Counted from the stretch's first letter, positions 8,382 to 18,894 are shown. The stretch: 64,000 bases of DNA from Nonomuraea pusilla (GCF_900109355.1 NZ_FOBF01000003.1:310001-374000); one strand, 5' to 3'. The notes: a model not told the origin generated them from the sequence alone. Translations and numbers: made by a program.

Positions 8382-10358
8382 GTGCCGGACTCCCATCTCC
8401 CGTCAGTCGACGAACTGCTCAGCATCGTGGTCAGCGCTCTCGGAGGGAGCGAGCGGCAGGGCCAGCTCACCATGGTGCGCGCCGTGCACCGGGCCGTCGA
8501 GACCGGCGAGCACCTGGCCGTGCAGGCCGGCACCGGCACCGGCAAGTCGCTCGCCTACCTGGTGCCCTCGGTACGCCACGCCATGGACAGCGAGACCCCC
8601 GTGGTGGTCTCCACCGCCACGATCGCGCTCCAGCGCCAGCTCGTCGACCGCGACCTGCCGAGGCTCGCCGAGGCCCTGGGCAAGGAGCTGCCGCACGAGC
8701 CGACGTTCGCCATCCTCAAGGGCCGGCGCAACTACCTGTGCCGCTACAAGGCGACGGCGGGCTGGCCCGAGGAGGACGAGCAGGACCAGCTCTTCGACCC
8801 CCGCGACGTCAGCGCCACCGGCCGCATGGTCCAGCGCATCCAGGAGTGGGCCGAGGAGACCGAGACCGGCGACCGCGACGAGCTGGTGCCCGGCGTCAGC
8901 GAGCAGGCGTGGCGGCAGTTCTCCGTCAGCGCCCAGGAGTGCCTGGGCGCCTCGCGCTGCCCCAGCGGAGCCGAGTGCTTCGCCGAGCTGGCCAAGGCCA
9001 AGGCCGGCGAGGCCGACGTCGTCGTGACCAACCACGCGCTGCTCGCCATCGACGCCATGGGCGAGCTGCCCGTGCTGCCCGAGCACGACGTCGTCATCGT
9101 GGACGAGGCGCACGAGCTCGTCGACCGCGTCACCTCCGTCGTCACCGGCGAGCTGTCCGAGTCGTCGGTGTCCCTGGCCGTGCGGCGCGTCGGCAGGCTC
9201 ATCGAGCAGCCCGTCGCCGACCAGCTCATGGAGGCGGGCGAGGACCTCAAGGCGCTGCTCGCCGCCGCCCCGCCCGGCCGCATCGACGACCTGCCCGAGG
9301 TGCTCGGGCTCACCCTGGCGCTCGTACGCGACAGCGCGGCCCGCTGCCTCACCGCCCTCGGCCCGCGCGGCGCCGACAAGGACGACCCCGACAAGGCCGG
9401 CCAGCGCAAGGCCGCCTTCACCGCCCTCGACGACGTCCACGACACCGCCGTGCGCATGCTGGAGGCGTACGGGCACGCCGGCGAGGCCGACCGGGCCGAG
9501 GTCGTGTGGCTCGACGCCGGCACCGACCGCCGGCCGCCCGCCCTGCGGGTCGCGCCGCTCAGCGTCAGCGGCATGCTGCGCGACAAGCTCTTCGGCGAGC
9601 GCACCGTCGTCCTCACCTCCGCCACGCTCGCCCTCGGCGGCACCTTCGACGGGCTGGCCCGGCAGTGGGGCCTCGGCGAGGGCGGCAAGGGCTGGCAGGG
9701 CATCGACGTCGGCTCCCCGTTCGACCACCCGAGGTCCGGCATCCTGTACGTCGCCAAGCACCTCCCCCAGCCCGGCCGCGACGGCCTGCCGCAGCAGTAC
9801 CTCGACGAGATCGCCGAGCTCATCGAGGCGGCCGGCGGGCGCACCCTCGGCCTGTTCTCGTCGATGCGCGCCGCCAAGGCCGCCACCGAGGCGCTGCGCG
9901 ACCGGCTCGACGTGCCCCTGCTGTGCCAGGGCGACGACTCCACGATGCTGCTCGTCAAGCAGTTCGCCGAGGACGAGCCGACCTGCCTGTTCGGCACGCT
10001 GTCGCTGTGGCAGGGCGTCGACGTCCCCGGGCCGTCGCTGCGGCTCGTCATCATCGACCGGGTGCCGTTCCCCCGCCCCGACGACCCGCTGACCAGCGCC
10101 CGCCAGCGCCACGTCGCCGCCAAGGGCGGCAACGGCTTCATGGCGGTGGCCGCCAACCACGCCGCCCTGCTGCTCGCGCAGGGCGCGGGGCGGCTGCTGC
10201 GCTCCCAGCAGGACAAGGGCGTCGTCGCCGTGCTCGACCCCCGCCTGGTCACCGCCCGCTACAGCGGGTTCCTGCTCGGGTCGCTGCCGCCGTTCTGGCG
10301 CACCACCGACCCGGCGGTGCCCCGCGCCGCGCTCAAGCGCCTGTCGGCCGAGAGCTGA
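8382..10358 (+). CDS. ATP-dependent DNA helicase, DinG/XPD type with iron-sulfur cysteines
   Basis: 658 residues from GTG 8382. Walker A AGTGTGKS is near residues 49-56, with DEAH in VIVDEAHELVD. Four cysteines between the two fit the Fe-S cluster of XPD/DinG helicases: one in NYLCRYK, two in ECLGASRC and one in SGAEC. The C-terminal helicase motifs include LTSATLALGG and QGAGRLLRSQQDKG. It unwinds 5'-tailed duplexes or R-loops during repair and replication. Monocistronic, divergent from the repeat-protein gene across a 242-bp gap. Confidence 0.93.
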   Translation: MPDSHLPSVDELLSIVVSALGGSERQGQLTMVRAVHRAVETGEHLAVQAGTGTGKSLAYLVPSVRHAMDSETPVVVSTATIALQRQLVDRDLPRLAEALGKELPHEPTFAILKGRRNYLCRYKATAGWPEEDEQDQLFDPRDVSATGRMVQRIQEWAEETETGDRDELVPGVSEQAWRQFSVSAQECLGASRCPSGAECFAELAKAKAGEADVVVTNHALLAIDAMGELPVLPEHDVVIVDEAHELVDRVTSVVTGELSESSVSLAVRRVGRLIEQPVADQLMEAGEDLKALLAAAPPGRIDDLPEVLGLTLALVRDSAARCLTALGPRGADKDDPDKAGQRKAAFTALDDVHDTAVRMLEAYGHAGEADRAEVVWLDAGTDRRPPALRVAPLSVSGMLRDKLFGERTVVLTSATLALGGTFDGLARQWGLGEGGKGWQGIDVGSPFDHPRSGILYVAKHLPQPGRDGLPQQYLDEIAELIEAAGGRTLGLFSSMRAAKAATEALRDRLDVPLLCQGDDSTMLLVKQFAEDEPTCLFGTLSLWQGVDVPGPSLRLVIIDRVPFPRPDDPLTSARQRHVAAKGGNGFMAVAANHAALLLAQGAGRLLRSQQDKGVVAVLDPRLVTARYSGFLLGSLPPFWRTTDPAVPRAALKRLSAES

Positions 10359-10431
10359 CCACCGACCGGCAGCACCCGCACCCGCCCGCCGCCGCCAGGC
10401 CGCGCGGCGTCGGGGCGGTCACGGCCCGGGG

Positions 10432-11193
10432 CTACGACCAGGGGGCCAGGTCGGGGCGTTTGGGGGGCAGGCCGTCGCCTGACGACGCGCCGCGCAGCCG
10501 CCGCGTCACCCACGGCACCAGGTGCTCGCGCACCCACTGGGCGTCCTCGCGCCGCCGCGTGCGCGGATCGGCCGCGGCGCGCTCCGGCCACTGCCTGCGC
10601 CAGTCGTCGTCGAACGGCACGCCCAGCACGTCCAGCACCCGGGCCGCCACCAGGCGGTGGCCCTCCTCGTTCATGTGCAGCCTGTCGTCGCTCCAGGCCC
10701 GCCAGTCGCGCAGCGCCTGCATCGACCACTGGTCGACCAGCTTGCAGCCGTACAGGTCGGCGATCGACCTGAGATGCAGGTAGTAGACGGCGAACCGGCC
10801 GCGCAGGCGCCGCATCAGCGGCGTGTCACGCGGGTCGACGCCGGTGAACAGCAGGACGTCGGCTCCCCCGGACCGCAGGTCGCGCACCGCCCCCGCCAGG
10901 CGCTTGGCCATGGCGTCGGGGTCGGCGCCCGGCCTGAGCAGGTCGTTGCCGCCCGCGCACAGGCTCACCAGGTCGGGCGCCATCTCCAGGGCCAGCGGCA
11001 CCTGGTCGGCGACGATCTGGTCGAGCAGCTTGCCCCGGACGGCCAGGTTCGCGTAGCGGAACGACGGGTCGTCGGCCGCCAGCCGCTCGGCCACCCGGTC
11101 GGCCCAGCCGCGGAACTGGCCCGCGGGCCCCGGGTCGTTCAGCCCTTCGGTGAAGCTGTCGCCGAGCGCGACGAAGGAGCCGTAGTGCCTCAT
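10432..11193 (-). CDS. SGNH/GDSL-family hydrolase
   Basis: 253 residues with all four SGNH blocks: ALGDSFTEG (Ser), a Gly in NLAVRGK, GGND, and [10 protein letters not shown] (Asp and His). No signal peptide, so probably cytoplasmic. Likely an esterase, thioesterase or lipase of unknown substrate. It begins in an ATGA overlap with aroQ and so forms the last cistron of the shikimate operon. The coupling suggests co-expression rather than a known pathway step. Confidence 0.9.
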   Translation of the reverse strand: MRHYGSFVALGDSFTEGLNDPGPAGQFRGWADRVAERLAADDPSFRYANLAVRGKLLDQIVADQVPLALEMAPDLVSLCAGGNDLLRPGADPDAMAKRLAGAVRDLRSGGADVLLFTGVDPRDTPLMRRLRGRFAVYYLHLRSIADLYGCKLVDQWSMQALRDWRAWSDDRLHMNEEGHRLVAARVLDVLGVPFDDDWRRQWPERAAADPRTRRREDAQWVREHLVPWVTRRLRGASSGDGLPPKRPDLAPWS

Positions 11194-11624
11194 GACCCGC
11201 CGTTCATCCCCGCGATCGCGTGCAGGGCAAGGACGTACGAGCGCAGCCCGAACCCGGCGATGGTGCCCGTCGCCACCCCGGCCACGACCGACGTGTGGCG
11301 GAACTCCTCCCTGGCGGCCGGGTTGGTGATGTGCACCTCCACCAGCGGCGCCGTGCGCTGGGAGATCGCGTCGCGCAGGGCGTAGGAGTAGTGGGTGAAC
11401 GCGGCCGGGTTGAGCACGACCGGGATGCGGCCGTCGGCCGCCTCGTGCAGCCAGCCCACCAGCTCGGCCTCGTCGTCGGTCTGGCGCACCTCGACGTGCT
11501 CGCCCAGCTCCCTGCCGGTGGCCCGGCACAGCTCCGCGAGGTCCTCGAACGTCTCGGCGCCGTACACGTCGGGCTCGCGGGTGCCGAGGCGGCGCAGGTT
11601 GGGCCCGTTGAGCACCAGGATCAT
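11190..11624 (-). CDS. aroQ: type II 3-dehydroquinate dehydratase
   Basis: 144 residues, normal length for the type II enzyme. It has [17 protein letters not shown] with the catalytic Tyr at the N-terminus and [11 protein letters not shown] plus GFGLRSY at the C-terminus. It converts 3-dehydroquinate to 3-dehydroshikimate. The motif usually written ISN(I/V)HAREEFR reads [11 protein letters not shown] here, so the usual His is replaced by Ala. The family is otherwise clear. Overlaps aroB by ATGA upstream and the SGNH gene by ATGA downstream. Confidence 0.93.
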   Translation of the reverse strand: MILVLNGPNLRRLGTREPDVYGAETFEDLAELCRATGRELGEHVEVRQTDDEAELVGWLHEAADGRIPVVLNPAAFTHYSYALRDAISQRTAPLVEVHITNPAAREEFRHTSVVAGVATGTIAGFGLRSYVLALHAIAGMNGGS

Positions 11625-12697
11625 CGGCTGATCTCCCTGTAGGCGGCCTCCAGCAGCTCCTCGTCGGGGGCTTCCAGCCGGCCCGGCCTGGCCAGGCCGT
11701 CGAGGACGACGAAACGCTGCTTGGCTCCGCGGTTCTTCTTGTCGAGCCGCATGTGGTCGCGCAGCCGCGGCCAGGCGGCGGCGTCGTACGAGACGGGCAG
11801 GCCGACCGAGGTGAGGACGGCGCGGGTGCGCTCCACCAGCGCCGGGTCGAGGCGGCCGGCGAGCCGCGACAGCTCGGCGGCGTAGACCATGCCGATGGCG
11901 ACGGCCTCGCCGTGGCGGATCGTGTAGTGCTCGTTCCGCTCGATGGCGTGGGCCAGCGTGTGGCCGTAGTTGAGGATCTCGCGCAGGCCCGACTCGCGCA
12001 GGTCGGCGCCGACGACGTCGGCCTTGACCCGGATCTTGCGCTCGATCAGCTCGCGCGTGTGCGGGCCGTCCGGGCGGGTGGCGCCCTCGGGGTCGGCCTC
12101 GACGAGGTCGAGGATGACCGGGTCGGCGATCCAGCCGCCCTTGATGATCTCGGCGAGGCCGGCGACGTAGTCGGCCTTCAGCATGCCGGCCAGCGCGTCG
12201 AGGTCGCACAGGACCCCTGCGGGCGGCAGGAAGGTGCCGACGAGGTTCTTGCCCTCGGGCGTGTCGATGCCGTTCTTGCCCCCGACCGCCGCGTCGACCA
12301 TGGCGAGCAGCGTGGTGGGCACGAGCACGACCTGCACGCCGCGCAGCCACGTCGCGGCCACGAACCCGGCCAGGTCGGTGGTGGCGCCGCCGCCCACGCC
12401 CACGACCGCGTCGGAGCGGGTCATGCCGTGACGGCCGAACGCCGACCACAGCCCGGCCGCGACCTCGGCCGTCTTGCACGCCTCGCCGTCGGGCACCGGC
12501 AGCGCCGCCACCTCGTACCCGGCGCCCGCGAGGGCCTCGCGGACCGGGGCGGCCAGCTCGGGCAGCCCCTGCGGGTGGACCACGGCGACCGTGCGCACGC
12601 CCGGCTTCAGCAGGCCCGGCAGCTCGGCCTGCACGCCCGACCCGACCACCACGTCGTACGGGTGCTCGCCCTTGACGGTGATCCTGGTGACGCTCAT
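11621..12697 (-). CDS. aroB: 3-dehydroquinate synthase
   Basis: 358 residues, typical length. It has the NAD-binding and metal-site blocks [31 protein letters not shown] and [13 protein letters not shown], with the metal-binding Glu/His residues. It makes 3-dehydroquinate from DAHP, the second step of the shikimate pathway. Overlaps aroK upstream and aroQ downstream by four bases each. Confidence 0.96.
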   Translation of the reverse strand: MSVTRITVKGEHPYDVVVGSGVQAELPGLLKPGVRTVAVVHPQGLPELAAPVREALAGAGYEVAALPVPDGEACKTAEVAAGLWSAFGRHGMTRSDAVVGVGGGATTDLAGFVAATWLRGVQVVLVPTTLLAMVDAAVGGKNGIDTPEGKNLVGTFLPPAGVLCDLDALAGMLKADYVAGLAEIIKGGWIADPVILDLVEADPEGATRPDGPHTRELIERKIRVKADVVGADLRESGLREILNYGHTLAHAIERNEHYTIRHGEAVAIGMVYAAELSRLAGRLDPALVERTRAVLTSVGLPVSYDAAAWPRLRDHMRLDKKNRGAKQRFVVLDGLARPGRLEAPDEELLEAAYREISR

Positions 12698-13194
12698 GCG
12701 GGCAGCCCCTTGACGATCTCGTCGGCGAGTTCCGCGGGCTCGCGCTTGTCGGTCTCGACCGTGAGCACCGCCAGCCGCTCGTACACCGGCCGCCGCTCCT
12801 CCATGAGCCGCTTGAGCTGGCTGCGCGGGTTGAGAACCAGCAGCGGCCTGGCGGAGGCCAGGCCCACCCGCTGCACCGCGTCGGCCAGGCCGACCTGCAG
12901 GTAGACCACGGTGTGGCCGGCGAGCAGGGCCTGAGTCTCCTCGTTCAGCACCGCGCCGCCGCCCAGCGACAGCACGCCCTCGTGCTCGGCCAGGGCCCTG
13001 CGCACGGCCTCGCGCTCCAGCTCGCGGAAGCGCTCCTCGCCGTCCTCGACGAAGATGTCGGAGACCGGCTTGCCCGCGACGGCCTCGACGTCGGCGTCGG
13101 TGTCGCGGAAGCCGACGCCGAGCCGCTCGGCCAGCAGGCGGCCGACGGTGGTCTTGCCGGACCCCGGAGGCCCGATCAGCACGGCCCTGGTCAT
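12694..13194 (-). CDS. aroK: shikimate kinase
   Basis: 166 residues. Walker [10 protein letters not shown] at residues 8-16, shikimate-binding DTD near 31-33, SLGGGAV near 76-82, and the lid/adenine region RRPVYERLA. It phosphorylates shikimate. The four-base overlaps with aroC and aroB mark translational coupling. Confidence 0.95.
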   Translation of the reverse strand: MTRAVLIGPPGSGKTTVGRLLAERLGVGFRDTDADVEAVAGKPVSDIFVEDGEERFRELEREAVRRALAEHEGVLSLGGGAVLNEETQALLAGHTVVYLQVGLADAVQRVGLASARPLLVLNPRSQLKRLMEERRPVYERLAVLTVETDKREPAELADEIVKGLPA

Positions 13195-14372
13195 TTGATC
13201 ACCATGGAGGAGAGGTAGCCGGACAGGTTGCGGGCGACTTCCTCGACCGAGTCGCCGCCGAACTTCTCGAGCGCCGCGTCGGCCAGCACCAGCGCGACCA
13301 TCGCCTCCGCGACGATGCCCGCCGCGGGCACCGCGCACACGTCGGACCGCTCGTGGTGCGCCTTGGCCGCCTCGCCCGTCTTGACGTCGATCGTGGACAG
13401 CGCCCGCGGCACCGTCGAGATCGGCTTCATCGCGGCGCTGACCCGCAGGACCTCGCCGTTCGTCATGCCGCCCTCGACGCCGCCCGCCCGGTTCGTGACG
13501 CGCCTGACGCCGTCCTCGGCGGTGTACTCGATCTCGTCGTGGGCCTGCGAACCCGGCCGCCTGGCCGTCTCGAACCCGTCGCCGACCGCCACGCCCTTGA
13601 TCGCCTGGATGCCCATGAGCGCGGCCGCCAGCCGGGAGTCGAGCCTGCGGTCCCAGTGCGTGTAGCTGCCGAGGCCGGGCGGCAGGTTGTAGGCGAGGAC
13701 CTCGACGACGCCGCCCAGCGTGTCGCCGTCCTTGTGCGCCTTGTCGATCACGGCCACCATGGCGGCGCTGCCCTCGGGGTCGGCGCAGCGCACCGGGTCG
13801 GCGTCGATCCTCGCCAGGTCGTTCGGCCCGGGGAGGGTGCCCGCCGTGGCGCTCGCCCCGCCGATGCTCGTGACGTGGCTGACGATGTCGACGCCGAGCG
13901 CCTGCTTCAGGAACCGCCTGGCCACCTCGCCCAGCGCCACCCTGGCGGCGGTCTCGCGGGCGCTGGCCCGGTCGAGCACGGGGCGGGCGTCGTCGAAGCC
14001 GTACTTCTGCATGCCCGCGAGGTCGGCGTGGCCCGGGCGGGGACGCGACCTGGGCGCGTTGCGGCCCAGGCCCTCCAGCTCGGCCGGGTCGACCGGGTCG
14101 GCCGCCATGACCTTCTCCCACTTCGGCCACTCGGTGTTGCCCACGCGGATGGCCACCGGGCTGCCCAGGGTGCGGCCGTGGCGTACGCCGCCGACGATCG
14201 TCACCTGGTCCTGCTCGAACTTCATGCGGGCGCCGCGGCCGTAACCGAGGCGGCGGCGGCGCAGCGCCTCGTCGATGTCGGCCGTGGTCACCCCGACCCC
14301 GGCCGGCAGGCCCTCCATGACGGCGACGAGCTCGGGCCCGTGCGACTCTCCTGCGGTCAACCAGCGCAACAT
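13191..14372 (-). CDS. aroC: chorismate synthase
   Basis: 393 residues, usual for the family. It begins [20 protein letters not shown] and has the FMN/EPSP-binding blocks [21 protein letters not shown] and the C-terminal GGDSVEEV. It converts EPSP to chorismate using reduced FMN. First gene of the aro operon. The start is supported by GGAAGA upstream and by the family N-terminus; the much longer open frame upstream is antisense to the prepilin peptidase region and is ignored. Confidence 0.96.
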   Translation of the reverse strand: MLRWLTAGESHGPELVAVMEGLPAGVGVTTADIDEALRRRRLGYGRGARMKFEQDQVTIVGGVRHGRTLGSPVAIRVGNTEWPKWEKVMAADPVDPAELEGLGRNAPRSRPRPGHADLAGMQKYGFDDARPVLDRASARETAARVALGEVARRFLKQALGVDIVSHVTSIGGASATAGTLPGPNDLARIDADPVRCADPEGSAAMVAVIDKAHKDGDTLGGVVEVLAYNLPPGLGSYTHWDRRLDSRLAAALMGIQAIKGVAVGDGFETARRPGSQAHDEIEYTAEDGVRRVTNRAGGVEGGMTNGEVLRVSAAMKPISTVPRALSTIDVKTGEAAKAHHERSDVCAVPAAGIVAEAMVALVLADAALEKFGGDSVEEVARNLSGYLSSMVIK

Positions 14373-14449
14373 GCGTACAAGTCTTCCATGTGCCACCGAG
14401 TGCGGCGTCACCCGTTCACGTGGCGAGACGTTCCGCCTCACGGGGAGCT

Positions 14450-15088
14450 TCAGAGGCCGAGGCACAGGGCGGCCAGCGCGCCCAGCACCATGAACGGCCC
14501 GAAAGGGAACTCCGTGCGTCTGGAGCCGCCGCCCCCGGCGACCAGCGCGACCGCGTACAGGGCGCCGCACACCTGCCCCGCGAACGCCGCCACCACCCAC
14601 GCCTGCCAGCCGAGCGCGGCGGCCGCCATGCCGATCAGCCCGGCGAGCTTCACGTCGCCCAGCCCCATCGCGTCGGGCCTGAGGAACCAGAGCAGGCCGT
14701 AGCAGGCCGCGAGCGCGAGGCCGCCGAGCAGCGCCGCCGGCAGCTCGCCCGTGGGCAGCAGCGTCAGGGCCAGCAGCGGGTACGCGGGCAGCGTGATCAG
14801 GTCGGGCAGGGTGTACGTGCGCTGGTCGATGACGGCCAGCGCGAACCCCACCAGGGCGAACCCCGCGTAGGGCACCCCGGCCCGCCACCCGACGAGCGCC
14901 ACCACGACGGCGGCCCCCACCTCGACGCCGGCCCGCTCGGACCAGCGCGCCGCAAGCACGCCGCTCTTCCCCGAACCCGGGCCCGGACCGGGCGGGCCGC
15001 CTCGGGACGGCGGATCGTCGTAGTAGTCGGCGACCGCCCTGATGAAGGGGCCGCACACCAGGCCGAGCACCGCGAGGAGCGCCACCAC
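14450..15088 (-). CDS. A24-family prepilin peptidase, short form
   Basis: 212 residues, membrane protein with seven or so hydrophobic segments. The two catalytic Asp blocks are present: [12 protein letters not shown] and [21 protein letters not shown] follows near the C-terminus. The N-terminal zinc-finger/methylase region of PilD is absent, as in short actinobacterial versions. It would cleave type IV or Tad/Flp prepilin leaders. No pilus genes are visible nearby. The exact GTG start is uncertain (15088 or 15085). Confidence 0.88.
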   Translation of the reverse strand: MVALLAVLGLVCGPFIRAVADYYDDPPSRGGPPGPGPGSGKSGVLAARWSERAGVEVGAAVVVALVGWRAGVPYAGFALVGFALAVIDQRTYTLPDLITLPAYPLLALTLLPTGELPAALLGGLALAACYGLLWFLRPDAMGLGDVKLAGLIGMAAAALGWQAWVVAAFAGQVCGALYAVALVAGGGGSRRTEFPFGPFMVLGALAALCLGL

Positions 15089-15230
15089 GACCCGACCCTA
15101 CGACGGGCCCCGCCTCGCGGCGCCCCGTTACGCCCACCGCATACCGCCCGGCACGGCTCCGGGCACCCTCCCGGACGCCGGACACCGCACGTCCTTCGGG
15201 AGAACCAGGAGGTGGATCGCGAATCGGGCG

Positions 15231-15770
15231 TCAGGTGGGTCTTCTGGAGAACCAGCGGCGGCGGCGTGGTGGCTCGGGGCGGATCCTCGCGACCGTCACC
15301 CCGTCGAGCTGGTCGAGTGTGCCCGACTCGACCGCGGCCAGCGCCTTCAGCACCTCGCCCTCGATCACGAACGGCACCGGCCCGGCGACGTCCACGACGA
15401 CCGCCGCCGCCTGCTCCTGCGCGGCCGCCCTGCACACCTGCAGGGTGGTGGCCTGGATGGGACGCGCGTCGGGCCGCCACCTGGTCAGCGCGTCGGTGCC
15501 GGTGAACGCGAGCACCGCCTGCCTGCCGTCCTTGCCGACGAGCTTGGGCAGCGCCATCTCGCTCTCCTTCTCCTGGCGCAGGCCGTGCTCGCCGACCTCG
15601 GTCTCCACCAGCAGGGCGACGACGGGCACCAGCAGCCTGGCGCCGCTCAGCGCGGACAGGACCTCGGTGGCGTCGGCCGTGCCCGCCTGGTAGCCGGACA
15701 GGGCCGCGGCCACGGCGGGGGCGACGCCGCCGTCGTCGTTCGGGTCGAGAGGTTGCGGGATGCTCGGCAC
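15231..15770 (-). CDS. SseB-like domain protein
   Basis: 179 residues from a GTG preceded by a TAGTCT -10 box. The central region (LLVPVVALLVE, ALPKLVGKDGRQAVLAFTG, CRAAAQEQAAAVVVDVAGP) matches the SseB N-terminal domain pattern. The tail is Arg-rich (RRRRWFSRR). The role of these proteins in actinobacteria is unknown. Stands alone between the prepilin peptidase and the ring-opening amidohydrolase. Confidence 0.78.
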   Translation of the reverse strand: MPSIPQPLDPNDDGGVAPAVAAALSGYQAGTADATEVLSALSGARLLVPVVALLVETEVGEHGLRQEKESEMALPKLVGKDGRQAVLAFTGTDALTRWRPDARPIQATTLQVCRAAAQEQAAAVVVDVAGPVPFVIEGEVLKALAAVESGTLDQLDGVTVARIRPEPPRRRRWFSRRPT

Positions 15771-15778
15771 AGCGTCCG

Positions 15779-15784
15779 AGACTA
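15779..15784 (-). promoter_or_regulatory. -10 box TAGTCT of the SseB-like gene, leaderless arrangement
   Basis: TAGTCT on the minus strand, then 8 bases, then GTG at 15770. Confidence 0.45.
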
Positions 15785-15821
15785 CCCGGGGCGGGCGCCG
15801 GTCCCGCCCCCGGCGCCCGGG

Positions 15822-16913
15822 TCAGCCGAGGTCGGCGATCGCGGCGACGGGGCCGCCGCCCGACGGGCCCTGGTGGACGGCCGCCACGGAGACGAACACG
15901 GCCGGGTCGCCGGTCACCGCCGCCGCCACCCCGCCGACCGCCGCCTTGATCTGCCGGTGCCAGTGCACGTCGGAGTCGTCGAGCATGACGCTGCGGCGTC
16001 CCCTGACGCGCCCCGACGGGTCGGCCTCGCACTTCATGAAGACGTTCACCAGACGCCCGCGCAGGTCCGACGGGTGGGGACGTTCGGGCAGGTCGATGCC
16101 GCTGTCGCGGATGGCCGCCCAGATGCCGTCGGCGTCGAGGGCGTCCTTCATGACGCTGTGGCCGATGCGGTAGCGCCCGCCGATCCCCCGGACGTTGCCG
16201 ACGAGCACGATCTGCGCCCGGTCCAGCTCGACGCCGGAGGAGCACGAGGCCACCGACGAGTACAGGGACAGGTCCTTGTGGATCTGGTCGGCGCGCGGCA
16301 TCTCGATCTCGCCGAGCGCCACGGCGATGCCGAGCGCGGTGGTGGAGTTCGACAGGTCCATGGAGGGGCCGGTCTCGTCGATGGCGGTGTCGTGGCCGCG
16401 GGTCCTGGCGTCGGTGATGGTGGCGAGGGTGAGCAGCGGCGTCTTGGTCTGCACGTAGTGGACGTCGCGCGGGTCGTCGATGCCGGCGATCTTCATGGCC
16501 TCGCGCACCCCGGCGGCGACCTTCTCCACCATGGCGGGACGGCCGATGTCCTCGGGCAGGATGACGTCGCTCATCGCCACGCCGACGGACAGGCGCGGCT
16601 CGTCGGTGGCGGGCGCGTCGCCGGTGGTGGCGAAGACGGTGGCGTGCGGGCTGAGCACGCCGTCGGTGCCGCCGGACCAGACCAGCGGCACGGTGTCGGG
16701 CGCCGGGTGGCCGTGCCGCGCCAGCACCTCGCGGAAGGCCCGGTCGGCGAGGATGCGGGTGTAGTCGTTGACGCCGCCGTTGCCCTCGGTCTTGCCGATC
16801 ACCGCGAGCACGCGGTGCGCCTCGATCACACCGTCGGTGATGAGCCGTTCGAGCCCGGACGCGTCGGTCACGCTCTCGATGGGCACCTTTCGCACTTCAA
16901 TCGGGTCCGGCAT
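15822..16913 (-). CDS. ring-opening amidohydrolase (cyanuric acid amidohydrolase/barbiturase family)
   Basis: 363 residues, the family length. It shows the threefold-repeat architecture with a Lys and a Ser-Gly pair per repeat: [57 protein letters not shown] and [13 protein letters not shown]. The family hydrolyses cyclic imides (cyanuric acid to biuret, or barbiturate to ureidomalonate in oxidative pyrimidine catabolism). With a nucleobase permease and molybdenum hydroxylase in the same window, barbiturase is my preference, but the two activities cannot be separated by eye. ATG with AGGGG upstream. Divergent promoter region holds a 9-bp-arm palindrome. Confidence 0.9.
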   Translation of the reverse strand: MPDPIEVRKVPIESVTDASGLERLITDGVIEAHRVLAVIGKTEGNGGVNDYTRILADRAFREVLARHGHPAPDTVPLVWSGGTDGVLSPHATVFATTGDAPATDEPRLSVGVAMSDVILPEDIGRPAMVEKVAAGVREAMKIAGIDDPRDVHYVQTKTPLLTLATITDARTRGHDTAIDETGPSMDLSNSTTALGIAVALGEIEMPRADQIHKDLSLYSSVASCSSGVELDRAQIVLVGNVRGIGGRYRIGHSVMKDALDADGIWAAIRDSGIDLPERPHPSDLRGRLVNVFMKCEADPSGRVRGRRSVMLDDSDVHWHRQIKAAVGGVAAAVTGDPAVFVSVAAVHQGPSGGGPVAAIADLG

Positions 16914-16982
16914 GCATCGCCCCTATCTCCAGTACCGGTTCCCCCGCTCACCGGCGACGCTAGCCGAGCCCGCCGTCGGGGT

Positions 16983-17005
16983 TCATGGGCAATGTCTGCC
17001 CATGA
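16983..17005. promoter_or_regulatory. palindrome TCATGGGCA-N5-TGCCCATGA, candidate operator
   Basis: Perfect 9-bp arms with spacer ATGTC, in the 145-bp gap between the divergent amidohydrolase and alpha/beta hydrolase genes. It lies 70 bp upstream of the amidohydrolase start and 40 bp upstream of the hydrolase -10 box. A related GGGCA-N5-TGCC lies upstream of the nucleobase permease. Confidence 0.6.
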
Positions 17006-17045
17006 CGGCCCCGGACGATGTCAAGGTGCGCTCACGATCACCCCG

Positions 17046-17051
17046 TAGTCT
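17046..17051 (+). promoter_or_regulatory. -10 box TAGTCT of the alpha/beta hydrolase gene, leaderless arrangement
   Basis: TAGTCT, 7 bases, GTG at 17059. This decides the start; the frame is open further upstream but runs through the promoter and palindrome. Confidence 0.55.
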
Positions 17052-17058
17052 GATCGCC

Positions 17059-17748
17059 GTGATTCGCGAAACCATCGCCAACGGGATCAAACTCGTCTAT
17101 CGCGAGGAGGGCACGCCGGGCGCGCCGCCGCTGCTGCTGCTCCACGGCCGCACGGCGAACCACAACGACTGGAACGGCATCACCCAGCACTTCGCGGCCC
17201 GCCACCACGTCGTGGCCCCCGACCTGCGCGGCCACGGCGCGAGCGAGCGGCCGGGGACGTACGCGCTGCCCGCCATGGCGCAGGACGTCGTCGCCCTCGT
17301 GGACGCCCTCGGGTTCGGCCAGGTGACCCTGGTGGGGCACTCGCTGGGCGGGATGGTGGCCTACCTGGCGGCCTCCGCGCATCCGGGGCGGGTGGACCGG
17401 CTGGTGCTGGAGGACCCGGCGCCGCCGTACCCGATGAGGAACCGGCAGCCGCTCGTCGAGGACGGCTCCACCGGGTTCGACTGGCGCATGATGCACGAGA
17501 CGGAGCGCCAGTTCCTCGACCCCGACCCGTCCTGGGCGGAGGGCCTGGCGCGGATCACGGCGCGCACGCTCGTGCTGTCGGGCGGCTCGCTGAGCCCGTT
17601 CGACGCGGCGGCGGTGGCGGAGGCGATCCCCGGTGCGGCGCTGGTGACGATCGAGGCGGGCCATCTCATCCACGCCTCCGCCCGCGCGGGCTTCCTCCGC
17701 GCCGTCGACGCCTTCCTCGACGTGGCCCCTCCCGGTGAGGCGCCGTAG
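17059..17748 (+). CDS. alpha/beta-fold hydrolase
   Basis: 229 residues. Oxyanion motif LLLHGRT near residue 30, nucleophile elbow GHSLGG with Ser95, and a C-terminal AGHLIH with the likely catalytic His. Cytoplasmic, no signal peptide. Related proteins are carboxylesterases or enol-lactone/C-C hydrolases. It is divergent from the amidohydrolase and could hydrolyse a related intermediate, but this is inference. GTG start from the leaderless promoter. Confidence 0.88.
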   Translation: MIRETIANGIKLVYREEGTPGAPPLLLLHGRTANHNDWNGITQHFAARHHVVAPDLRGHGASERPGTYALPAMAQDVVALVDALGFGQVTLVGHSLGGMVAYLAASAHPGRVDRLVLEDPAPPYPMRNRQPLVEDGSTGFDWRMMHETERQFLDPDPSWAEGLARITARTLVLSGGSLSPFDAAAVAEAIPGAALVTIEAGHLIHASARAGFLRAVDAFLDVAPPGEAP

Positions 17749-17811
17749 ACATCTGTGCCGTGATAGGGCAGATGTGACCTGAATGTCATAAAGATCCGAC
17801 AGGCTGGACGC

Positions 17812-18894
17812 GTGCGGACGTGGTTCAGCGATCAAGTGAGGGAACGGCTGGGCACGTTCGGCCTCATGATGCCGTCCATCGCGCAGTGCGCGGTCGGGGC
17901 GGCGGTGGCCTGGATCGTCGCCATCGAGCTGCTCGGTCACCCGCGTCCCTTCTTCGCGCCCATCTCCGTGCTGATCTGCGTCGGCGTCGGGCTGGGGCAG
18001 CGGCTGCGGCGGGTGGCGGAGCTGGTCGTCGGCGTCAGCCTGGGCGTGGGGGTCGGCGACCTGCTGGTGTCCTGGATCGGGTCGGGGCCGTGGCAGATCG
18101 CGCTGGTGGTGGCGCTGGCGATGTGCGCGGCCGTGCTGCTGAACAGCGGCGCGCTGTTCGTGGCGCAGGCCGGCAGCTCGGCGGTGCTGGTGGCGACGCT
18201 GGTGCCCGGCGAGGGCAGCGGAGGGCTCGACCGCATGGCCGACGCCCTGACCGGCGGCGTCGTCGGCATCGCGGCGGTGGCGCTGCTGCCCGCGAGCCCG
18301 TTCACGATCGCGGCCAAGCACCTGTCCGGGGTGCTGGACGCGCTGTCCACCGTCCTGGAGCGGGCCGCCGACGCGATCGAGCGGCGCGACGTGGACCTCG
18401 CGGCCGAGGCGCTGGAGGAGGCGCGCGGCACGCAGGGGGCGGTGGAGGAGTACGAGCGGGCGCTGGAGACCAGCAAGGAGATCGCGCTGCTCTCGCCGCT
18501 GCACTGGCACCGGCGCGCCCGCCTGGCCCGCTACGAGACGGCCGCCGTGCCCGTGGACCTCGCCATGCGCAACGCCCGGGTGCTGATCCGCAGGACGCTG
18601 GCCGCGCTGGGCGAGGCCAGCCCGCCGCCGAAGGAGCTGGCGGAGTCGCTGCGCGAGGTGTCGGAGGCGGCGCTGCTGCTGCAGCTCGAACTCGGCGCCG
18701 GGCGCGAGCCCCTGCTGGCCAGGCAGGCGCTGCTGGCGGTGGCGGCGAGCGAGCGGCCGAGGCGGCTCGGCTTCTCCGCGCACGTCATCATCGCCCAGCT
18801 CCGCTCGATCGTCGTGGACCTGCTGGAGGCGACGGGCATGGACCACGAGTCGGCGACGGCCACCCTGACCTCGCTGGACACCCCCGCCGCCTGA
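17812..18894 (+). CDS. FUSC/aromatic-acid-exporter-like membrane protein
   Basis: 360 residues. The N-terminal half has about six hydrophobic segments (PFFAPISVLICVGVGLGQRL is characteristic of FUSC/YccS/ArAE proteins). The C-terminal half is an alpha-helical cytosolic domain rich in Glu, Arg and Leu. Probably exports aromatic or other organic acids. The GTG is preceded by CAGGCT and 6 bases, a weak leaderless -10. A strong hairpin follows the gene. Confidence 0.8.
   Translation: MRTWFSDQVRERLGTFGLMMPSIAQCAVGAAVAWIVAIELLGHPRPFFAPISVLICVGVGLGQRLRRVAELVVGVSLGVGVGDLLVSWIGSGPWQIALVVALAMCAAVLLNSGALFVAQAGSSAVLVATLVPGEGSGGLDRMADALTGGVVGIAAVALLPASPFTIAAKHLSGVLDALSTVLERAADAIERRDVDLAAEALEEARGTQGAVEEYERALETSKEIALLSPLHWHRRARLARYETAAVPVDLAMRNARVLIRRTLAALGEASPPPKELAESLREVSEAALLLQLELGAGREPLLARQALLAVAASERPRRLGFSAHVIIAQLRSIVVDLLEATGMDHESATATLTSLDTPAA

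Noticed and set aside
12750..12761. Another CGGTC-N2-GACCG core, matching the cluster operator
   Set aside because: It lies inside aroK codons for Val-Glu-Thr-Asp and is not near a start. One chance match in 64 kb is expected at this composition.
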